From the NCBI GenBank assembly GCA_018398585.1, contig JAGTTD010000007.1, positions 36,360,911 to 36,424,910 on the forward strand: a DNA stretch of 64,000 bases, read 5' to 3'. The number at the start of each line of letters is the position of its first letter. The first letter of the stretch is position 1. The position numbers were made by a program, and so were the translations under genes. This DNA comes from Simmondsia chinensis (taxonomy: Eukaryota > Streptophyta > Magnoliopsida > Caryophyllales > Simmondsiaceae). Below are positions 55,819 through 64,000 of the stretch, one piece after another. The notes below the pieces were generated by a model. It made no database searches. It was not told the DNA's origin and saw nothing but the letters and a program-made list of their open reading frames with translations.

Positions 55819-56760
55819 TGTGAAAAAAGTGAACCTGGTCAATAAATCAATTACGGTACGAGACCTGGTGGTACCTACACACCTCACGGCCAGTAATTAC
55901 CGTAAGCCCATGACGGTAATAGTCTGGCGGCACTAAATATACCGCAACCAGCCCCACTACAGGTCTCGGTACTGCCAACCCTGCCAACCATCCGCACACG
56001 ATACATGCTCATCTCCCGTTACCGCTAGGCTCCACCTACCATGAAGAACCACGGTGCCGCCTACTTTGCTGCCACTTACCTTCACTAGCACTCACGGTAC
56101 GCACTCACCGTCCTTCTACTATCATGCAAAAACTCAGGTGGTACCACCACTCCTCTCCACCAATCACCACCCGGCGGTACCACCTCCTCATCGCCCAGGC
56201 GGTATCACCTCATCTTTAACCAATCAGCTATCTTCACCTTCACATTATGCAAAGCTAAGCGGTACCGCCCCAACCCGGCATTACTGTCCAGTACCAACCA
56301 ACTCCCCCTCCCCTATAAATGCCAGCCTTACTTCCCCCATTCAAGATACGCTCCTCCGAGCACCTTCACTCTCTTTCTTCCTCATCCAGCGTGGGGCCTC
56401 ACGCCCCACACAGGAAACCCGCTCCGGGCCTCAAGCCTCACCCTCTCCCCAAGAGACCTCACGTCTCTTCCTTTGCTAGGACCCGGGTTTGCTCCCTCCC
56501 TTCCGCGGTTATCATCCGATGTGTCTCTCTCTCCCCAAGCCGACTTCTGCTTACCAGATATCATTTGCCTTACGCCTGTTTATCTATTGCTGCTATTACT
56601 TCTCCTATTGACTTAGGCATCGGAGGGGTCCCCCGCGGTCCAAATCACCGCGGGTCCCTCTGACAGCCTTGCTCGTTTTGCAGGAGAGATTGGGTTAAGC
56701 GCGTTAGAGGCTGCTTTCTCAATTTAGGGTTAAGTCCCGCTCTCATCCAGAACCTACAAA
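55819..56760 (+). mobile_element. Ty3-like solo LTR or LTR fragment
   Basis: A GC-rich island in AT-rich DNA. GGTACC/CGGTAC repeats fill the first half. A TATA box (TATAAATG, 56315-56322) is followed by a leader and a strong hairpin at about 56623-56660 (GGTCCCCCGCGG against CCGCGGGTCC), then TCGTTTTGCAGG. Such a GGAGGG hairpin before TTTTGCAG is common in U5 of plant Ty3 LTRs. Exact ends and duplication not found. Open frames here are not genes. Confidence 0.55.
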
Positions 56761-57324
56761 TATTTGTTGCTCGGGGCATTTGGATCTGGCTCGCTAACTG
56801 AACCAAATTTAACCGAAATACATATAAACTAATAATTTTATATTTACATATATTATATTATTAGATATTTTCAGGTACTTTTGTTAAATATTCATAAGAA
56901 GTGCTACCAACCCTTATTTCTTTTTTTTCTTTTCTGTTTTTATTTCCTTTTAAAAAATGGGTATTCCTCCGACCACACATTTTATGTAAATAAATATGAA
57001 ATATAATGTTTCAAATGTCTATGAAAACAAGTTTTTATTCAAATAATGTTAAAAAAAAAGAAAAAAACTTTGAAACGACATTACATTCAAAAAAGATAAA
57101 TATGAACGCATAATATTTATTCTATACACAGAAAGTAAAATATATGTTGAATATAATTGAAATGATGATGTAATAATTACACAATAGTGAACATGATTTG
57201 AAGAAAAAATATGTCAATTGTTACGTTATATTAGAAAATATATTACCATTTTTGCGTATATAATATTTATTTTATAACTAATTCTTACTCTTTTCCCTCA
57301 AATATATAGTTAATTTTAATATTA

Positions 57325-57865
57325 AATAGATTAGTTATTTATTCCAAAAGTCCAATTATTTTATCCAATGTGTCAATTTAGTTTTATTTACTTCTAGTTG
57401 TGTCAATTTATTCACTGTATAATTTAAATTGTGTCAACTTTTATCTCATGTTCAAATTGAAAATAATTATGACAAATTTTAACCAGCTATTCATGTCAAA
57501 TATAAATGACCTAAAACAAACTTGTTGAGAACTCCATATGTAAGTCTAGTATAAGAATCCCACATTAGAGTAATAAGAGTGAAGAGATCAATTTATAAGT
57601 CTAGTGGGTTACTCCACCTATTTTCAATTAGTTTTAAGATGGGACCTCACTTAGACTTATATATGGATTTCATGTACATGCCAACTCCGTGGGCCTGGCC
57701 TAACAAAACCCACCTCGTCAACCCATTTAAACACACTTGTGATCCATATATTCTCAACTTATCGTCAATTTTACTGCAAAACTAAATTGACGTAATGTAA
57801 ATTATATGAGGACTAAAATTACAACAAAGATAAAGTATACAGACCTAAAACTGTTCCAATCAAAT
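57325..57865. mobile_element. MULE-like MITE, split or chimeric
   Basis: Left part TTAGTTATTTATTCCAAAAG with TGTGTCAATTTAG runs; right part ACTAAATTGACGTAATG to AAGTATACAGACC. About 200 bp in between (57515-57775) is foreign and unidentified. Confidence 0.55.
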
Positions 57866-57869
57866 ATCG

Positions 57870-59690
57870 CTAATTATATCTTGGTAGGTAAGCATCTAAT
57901 ATAACAAAGCAAGAGCCCCAATATCTTAATAGTACTTCTGTTTAAAGCTTCAAATGAGACTTCATCTCCGAAGCACAAGAATGATCTGATTAGAAAGTCA
58001 TTTAAAATTTGATTGAATTTGAAGTTAGCGCCCGTTTCCACCTCTCGCTCAATCCCAGTACCTCCTCTTAACATCATAAAATGTTCCTATAACTTTTGCT
58101 CAATCATAGCCGATCGTGATATGGCTATTTGGAAAAAAAAGATGATCTTTTCCTTTTAAACAAGAGGGAAGTGATCTACATACAAACCGACCAAGCAGAG
58201 TCAGCCTTCTCTCAAGCATTGTCCTGCAACAAATTTGTCCAATTTCTCCGACAAATTGTACCTAATCCTCCAGCTATTTGAAACCTCCTGGATATTTGTT
58301 TATACGATTCCAAGGAATGAAAAAGCTGGATACCCATCGCTCGAAGAGCCCACCCTGTACACTTTTCTCATTCAGATATGGTCCAAGTATAACCATATTC
58401 TCAGTTGACAATATATATAATAAAATTGCACTATCAAGATGTATGTTTGATATGCTTCAAACGTGAGGCAAAAATCGATCATACACTAATTAGTTAGCTA
58501 AAAACTTACTCTATTTATCATCAATTAGTTGAACGATAAGCCTTATTTAATGCGTGTCAATATTTAATATACTTTATGGCATGAAATCTAGCAAGATTGT
58601 CAAACAAGGATTTGGGAATTGGAATTCAAAAAGAGATCTTCTCATCATGACCCCTTGAAATGCATATGTTATCTACCAATAGTGCTTTTGCCTTCAAATC
58701 TTGGGCTTCTCTTAATATTTTTTTTTATTAAACTAAAAATGGTAACATGTTTGAATAAAATAATATATCTTTAAAAAAATCAAGAGGAAGGTTGACTTTA
58801 GAGTTGGTTGACTCTGAGATGACAGGAAGATAACACCTTTGAGTCTAAAAGTTTGGGAGCCGGGTTAAATTTGAGGTTGACACGTTTAAATCTTTTTAGG
58901 TAATTGGTTTTGATATGGGTTTGGGTTTGATCAGCCCATTTTAACATTTCTAATCAATTTATTTGGTTGCGTTATATTATTTCAGTGGTATAGTACTAGA
59001 ATATATTATTAGTAACTTGATAAACAGGTTGGGTTCGGGTAGACTTCCTTTCCAGGACCTCTCACATAACACAGCTATAACCATGGCACAACACGACATA
59101 TTTTGCTGGCCTTAGTTGACTTCATCAACAATTGTCATAACATGATCTCCACGTCATTTTTCAATTGTCATGTCATCAGCCACACTATCTTTTCCATTTT
59201 CACATCACTTTTCTCATTTCCCGGTGTCTTTTTGGTGATCAGTGATATAGCTAATGTCTTTTTCTTTTATTTTCTCTAAAATATGTTACTTTTCGTAGTC
59301 CTTCTCCAAAACACATCATCGTTCCTGTGCGTAAAGTTAATATACTATTTTTTTAGTTATTTATAAAATATTTATGGCCTTTTCTTTTTCTTATAAAGTT
59401 GGTTAACAATATTTAAAATTGCCGGGGAAGCTCGAATTAAAGTGGGGTGCCACCCTGAGTTGATAGTGTGTTCATGGTTTGTACGTTGAAAATCAACACT
59501 TACGGCGTATCTCGTTTTCAAAAAAGTACATTTAATTTTATTTCCTTATTTTTAAAAATATTTTCAATTAAAAAAAAAAAAACTAAACAGAATAGAAAAT
59601 TTTAAAATATAAAATGATTGATGGAGCAATTTCTATTATAAATGGAAAATAAGACTATAAGCTATTATGAGTGGAGATAAGTTCAGCACT
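57870..59690. other. Unassigned stretch
   Basis: The minus strand at 57874-58077 and 58180-58480 has protein-like but unrecognised composition; frames are short and lack a start or domain. The remainder is AT-rich. Could be an old gene fragment. Confidence 0.35.
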
Positions 59691-59699
59691 TTTTGATTT

Positions 59700-60440
59700 G
59701 TTGATCAGAACTGAGCTCAATATAACATAATAAGCTCGAGTTTGAATTGAAAGTTTAATAAGTTTTTCAACATTTGTTCAATTTTAGATGGATAAGGTAC
59801 TAGTATGCGTATCAACTTGAAAAGTTAGTCTAATCGAGTCAAGTTGAACTCGTTATTAAGTCGGGCTTGCAATTAGGTCAGGCTTGCTATAAAGTTAAGT
59901 TGCTATCGAGTTGAGTTCATTATCAGACCTGGCTATTTGAGCTTCGACTAAGTTACCATTAATCCATTTTCAACATAATATTGAGTAAGCTTTTAATGAG
60001 CTATCTTTGAGTATTATCGAGGCATTAATTAGAACTATTATTGAATAGGGAAAACTAGGGCAGGGTTCTGACGGTTTTCATCTACTTATGATTGAGCACC
60101 TTACCTCGATAGATTAGGGGCGTGACGGTTTGTCCTATTTTTCGAATCCTCCATAATGGTGTTTTAGACTCTTAATGTTTGCCAGTTTTTGCTTGTATTA
60201 CTATTTGTATTGTTTCTGTTGTTGTGATCCCCGTCCATATTTACACGGGTTGACTCATGGCTCATTTGTTCGAGTTGCCTACTTTGTATAGGGACTTTAT
60301 CGCTAATTATCGAAAAAAAAAACCTATTGATGAATTTTGACTAGCCATACATATCTCCTTATTCGAGCTTGGACTCGACTCGTTTACTTTTTGAACCTTC
60401 TAATTGAATCTGAACGAGCGTTTATACACTTCATGTCGTT
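59700..60440. mobile_element. GAGCTCGAG-type repeat (hAT-like), split by a LINE end
   Basis: Recurrent GAGTTGAGT, CTCGACTCG and AGGCTTGCTATAAAG-like motifs of the hAT-like family, interrupted at 60047-60323. Ends not resolved. Confidence 0.55.
60047..60323 (+). mobile_element. LINE 3' end fragment with target duplication
   Basis: T-rich 3' UTR ending GACTTTATCGCTAATTATCG plus A run. Flanks CTATTATTGAAT (60035-60046) and CTATTGATGAAT (60324-60335), 10 of 12 alike. Inserted in a hAT-like repeat. Confidence 0.7.
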
Positions 60441-60548
60441 TAAAAAATAATAACTTTACCCAAGAAAAGTACCCAACCTTTTTTTTTCAATACAAAAAAT
60501 ATCCAACTTGTTATTGAATAACCATGAAAAACATCATTAGCTTATTTT

Positions 60549-60588
60549 TATAAGGGTTATTTACGCGAAAGATCCCTGTACTTTATCA
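60549..60588. mobile_element. MULE-like MITE left end, truncated by a SINE
   Basis: GGGTTATTTACGCGAAAG then CCCTGTACTTTATC, followed at once by the SINE tail. No right end is seen beyond the SINE. Confidence 0.55.
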
Positions 60589-60744
60589 AAAAAAGCAATA
60601 TTTCCAATGTCCAAAGGGCTCCTACCTAAGCGGGGTCAGGGAGGGTGGATGTATACAGTCTTTTCCCTTCAGGATAATACCCTGAAAAGAAACTGTTTCC
60701 GAGTACCTCCAACCTAAGGGGTGGGAACTTCCCAGGCGGTTGTT
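60589..60744 (-). mobile_element. 5S/Au-type SINE, truncated near box C
   Basis: Antisense copy with a type I tail (AAAAAAAGCAATATTTCC on the plus strand), extending through the junction to CTTCCCAGGCGG of the 5S-like head. It interrupts a MULE-like MITE end at 60549-60588. Confidence 0.85.
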
Positions 60745-60790
60745 ATAAAAAAATATTAATGAAAAAGTCGACACACTCACGTAAAATTGC

Positions 60791-61495
60791 TGTAAAAATA
60801 GGCAGCAAAATATCTAAAGACAGTACTCAGCATAATACCGAAATTAGGGGAAGAGGTTAGAATACAGATGAGCCATTAGAACATTCAACGAAGGATAGAG
60901 TAATTGGAAAGATTTTACAAAAAACGATGATATCGCGCTGTGGTAAAGGCCACTGTCCTAAAAAAATGATTTCACCACTGCTTCGGTACACACAATATAA
61001 CCAGTGGCTATCCTCTAGGATTAACGTGATCCGACTCTTAACGTACACTTGTTAATTGCCAGGTAGGAGTGCCTTGAACTTTGTCCAAATTTTAGGAGAG
61101 AAAAACCGAGAGAGAGAGAGAGAGAGAGAGTGTGTGTGTATATCTGGTTATTATAGCTAATGGCATATATATAGCGTAGACAGCGATAACAAATATTAAA
61201 CAAAAAAAGGGTGCAATGAATTCCAACGGCTATAAACGGCAACAAGCATTAAGTCATCGGCTGTAATGAATTCCAACGGCTATAAACGGTAACAAGCATT
61301 AAGTCATCTACTGTAATGAATTCCAACGACTATAAACAGACGTAATAATTTCAACGGCTATATTGTCATTTAATTCAAAACGGTCACAATTTTAATGACC
61401 CTAAATGACTAATAACGATAAACGGCTGGTAAATAGGTACGGTTAGAATATTTTCCCTATAACACTTAAGTTTAGCTTGTATCATTTTTCCAACA
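60791..61495 (-). repeat. 3' LTR, about 705 bp
   Basis: On the minus strand it starts TGTTGGAAAAATGATAC and probably ends TTTTTACA. It contains three 50-bp tandem units, a TATATATA near 61165-61172 and a (GA)n/(GT)n tract at about 61110-61138. The end at 60791 was chosen for its TG/CA form and is uncertain. Confidence 0.6.
61215..61364. repeat. 50-bp tandem repeat inside the LTR
   Basis: AATGAATTCCAACGGCTATA recurs at 61215, 61265 and 61315. The first two units are nearly identical; the third is partial and diverged. Confidence 0.88.
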
Positions 61496-61504
61496 ATCCC
61501 CCAC
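61496..61504 (-). promoter_or_regulatory. Polypurine tract
   Basis: GTGGGGGAT on the minus strand stands directly before TGTTGG, the usual spacing of PPT and 3' LTR. Confidence 0.7.
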
Positions 61505-61715
61505 AAAGGATACAAGCGGAAGAGAACAAAGAAGAATAGATTAGGCAAAGGGAGTTTAGTTTTTTAGTGCGGATGTCTCGCGACTTGAATCGTCATCTAG
61601 TGTAACCCAAGTTTAGGATCAACATCTTGCAAGGTGACTTTCATTCTGAACCTTACAAGGGGTTGTATAGTCTTCCACTTGGACACATACCAAACTCCAG
61701 ATCTTGGCAACTCTT

Positions 61716-62128
61716 GCGGTTTGGTGCATTTTATCGGCCATGCCCTCGTCCTGGATATTCATAGGAGCTCTAGAAGGCAAGTCTTAAGCCTTCATAGGGA
61801 GCGGCCACAGTCCCACACCTATATAGGTAGATCCCATCAAGTGTATGTTACCGCACACTACCAAACATATAGCTATGGGTCCATTAAGAGCTAGAGCTCA
61901 ACCTTACTCCTTGGTAATATAATGACAACTCATGCGGTTCGGTGCGTTTTATCGGCCATGTGCTCGTCTTGTATAATCATAGGCGCTCTAGAAGGCAAGT
62001 CCTGAACCTTCATAGGGAGCGCCCAGACTTCCACACCTACATAGGTGGATCCCATCAAGTGTGTATTACCACACACCACCAAACATATGGATATGGGTCC
62101 ATTAAAAGCTAAAGCTCAACCCAACTCC
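61716..62128. repeat. 195-bp direct duplication
   Basis: 61716-61910 and 61934-62128 align over their full 195 bp (GCGGTTTGGTGC against GCGGTTCGGTGC; TAGATCCCATCAAGTGT against TGGATCCCATCAAGTGT). A further piece, ACCACCAAACATATGG, recurs near 62173. Confidence 0.88.
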
Positions 62129-64000
62129 CCGTAACATACAAACAGTGTCCATCAAGAGCAAGCCTCGCTCACACCACCAAACATATGGTTATGGACCCGT
62201 TTTCGCACTGTCACACCATAGGGAGGGACAACATAAAATACAGTGCATTTCTTGAATGAAACTATGACTTTTCACATTGAACCTGTTAAAATCAGGTTGG
62301 ATACATCATAGTTTATTCGTGTACAGACTTTAGTCCCGTCCCCCTCGATGTTTTTTCAATCAATGGATCCACAAGGTTCTTTTCAGACCTTACACAATCT
62401 AGTGATATCACTTTCTTTCTAGTAAATCGTTTACGTTCTTATGTCTGAGACGGATAGATCTCCTCTTGCCAAACCCATCAAGTGTGCAGTGTCCACACCA
62501 CCAGTCATAGACTATAGATTAGGTTAAAGCATCATGCTCAACCATCATACATGGCATTTCACATTGTATTGCAACAAAGCGGTACTTGAGAGTTGACCAT
62601 TGCCAACGTCAATCACGAGTTGTTCTTACCCCCACATTGAGGTATCTGCAACGAGTTATTAAACAACTGTAGTGGAGGAAATATCATATCAATAAAATCA
62701 TATCTCCACCCCAAGTACTCAAATAATACACATCATACGTATATTGTACACACAGTTGGCACAAAAAACATATACCGCAAACTTGTCAATCCATATATCA
62801 TCACAATTTTGAAATATTACTATCTCAAATCAATTGGATCACCACCAGTTTAGATCACAAAAGCCCATATACCCATTTTCATCGTACTTAGAGTACATGC
62901 ATTATTATCATTAAGGGTAGTCCATATACTATAAATATTGTATCAAATATTTGGTAATCTCAAGAAAAAGAGGTATATGAGATCATAATTCACAAGGTGC
63001 CTTTTACAATTCAACTTAAGGCAACCCAAGCCTCTGCAAGGCTCTCGAGCCCAAGTGCTAGCATCGTCAAGCTATTTACACTGACTTTGGACAGTCACCA
63101 AAATAATATTTTCATCATAATCAATTTCCATGAGCTAGCTATAACTAGCAAACATTGGCAAAAATTACAATAATAAAAAAGATTATGATCAAACAACATA
63201 TCTCATAGGCTTCCAAGTGCTCTTCCAACCCCCACAATGGAATGTCTTACACTACAGTCCTAAGCCGTTCGATTTTTCTACCTGTTAACTCAATCTTTAA
63301 GGACAACTAAACAATGCAGGCTTCAGATAAGTGTCACAACATATAGCTCACTAATGAGCCTAAATATATTATCATAGTAGAATATCTTTCATTGACATCA
63401 GACATCCAACACAACAAGGAGTTTATTACAATGTAAATCCCATTCATAGTACTTCACTAGTACCTCAACAATTTAACTAGAGCACTTCAATAATCATCAT
63501 TTGGATTAATGTATGTAGACTATAGGTCTACCACTGACATATGAAATAATAGGATGAATGTTGTGTTTTTCATCAAACCATAATGCTATCAATCACTTCA
63601 GCGTATTTAGCTTATGACGCGATGCCACGTTTTTCTCCTCATCAAGTGAACATTAGGGTCATATAGTATGTCATCCAAATGACCAATATGAGCAGACAAC
63701 ATATGACAATAACCCAAACAAGCTATCTAGATACAAGCTAAATACCAAGCCTATGATTTATCAGGGTTCCCATATGACCTGCACCTTACCCTTTTTGTAA
63801 AAACTAGAAAAGAAGACATGAAACAATGATCCTAAGGACATATTAAGTCTCTAATGACAATACAAGTCCACATATGACTCATACATATTATCTTTTCCCA
63901 ATCACAAGCTAAAATTCAGCAAAACAGTCCAAAAACCAGCAAAACACCAGTATGGACAGCAACATTTAGAAACTAAATGTCATAACCTGCAGTATGTACA

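Larger units (their letters stand above)
60791..64000 (-). mobile_element. LTR retrotransposon, 3' part, running off the window
   Basis: Read on the minus strand: non-coding internal sequence from the window edge, a PPT, then the 3' LTR. No gag or pol motif lies within the window, so this is a long 3' UTR-like part. It contains a direct duplication (61716-62128). Confidence 0.65.

Noticed and set aside
56054..56663. Proline- and serine-rich frames of 141 and 114 residues
   Set aside because: They overlap in different frames within a GC-rich LTR that has its own TATA and hairpin; no domain and no codon constraint evident.
57874..58077. 67-residue minus-strand frame
   Set aside because: Protein-like composition but no recognisable domain, no paired exon I could define, and no promoter context. 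Left as unassigned.

Overview
This window is nuclear DNA of a flowering plant, most likely a eudicot. It is strongly AT-rich and gene-poor. The unmistakable plant genes are an intronless subgroup-22 R2R3-MYB, a GID2/SLY1 gibberellin F-box protein, and a small secreted peptide precursor ending in a GPS...GH motif. Nearly everything else is transposable-element sequence in many states of decay. No bacterial, plastid or mitochondrial gene order is visible, and I could not fix the species.

Layout. 0.4-7 kb: MITE, TRIM and hAT-type repeats, a three-deep nest of insertions near 2.4-3.3 kb, and a LINE 3' fragment (5.3-6.2 kb) whose 5' part is inverted and which is itself split by a SINE. 7.9-9.2 kb: the MYB gene, with an ABA-type G-box, TATA box and a 20-base poly-C in its leader. 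10.6-13.1 kb: a decayed LINE ORF2 carrying a nested LINE end, a Copia polypurine-tract remnant and a MULE-like MITE. 16.1-16.6 kb: a miniature LTR element with three LTRs. 16.7-18.1 kb: the F-box gene on the minus strand, one 0.85-kb intron. 19-23 kb: large foldback elements, one holding a palindrome-rich tandem array. 28.4-33.3 kb: one nearly complete but dead Copia retrotransposon. 34.7-37.2 kb: a LINE-type insertion with ORF1 only. 42-46 kb: MITEs. 46.8-47.2 kb: the peptide gene. 48-60 kb: more MITEs and SINEs and a Ty3-like LTR. 60.8-64 kb: the 3' LTR and 3' internal part of another LTR retrotransposon on the minus strand, running off the window.

The most interesting thing is a dense SINE family. 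At least 18 copies lie in 64 kb. Full copies are about 245-255 bp and start with a whole 5S rRNA-like sequence (box A, intermediate element and box C recognisable), then pass into the body and tail of the tRNA-headed Au/TS-type plant SINEs. Ten copies have clear target-site duplications of 13-18 bp, so this is a retroposed family and not 5S rDNA. Two subfamilies are visible, with linked head and tail variants. Second in interest is the ORF1-only LINE with a perfect 15-bp duplication, a plant parallel to mammalian half-L1 (HAL1) elements.

The three genes have no evident functional link beyond hormone and stress signalling (MYB: ABA/stress; F-box: gibberellin; peptide: immune or developmental signalling). 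Positions of degenerate repeats are approximate, and all identity counts were made by eye.
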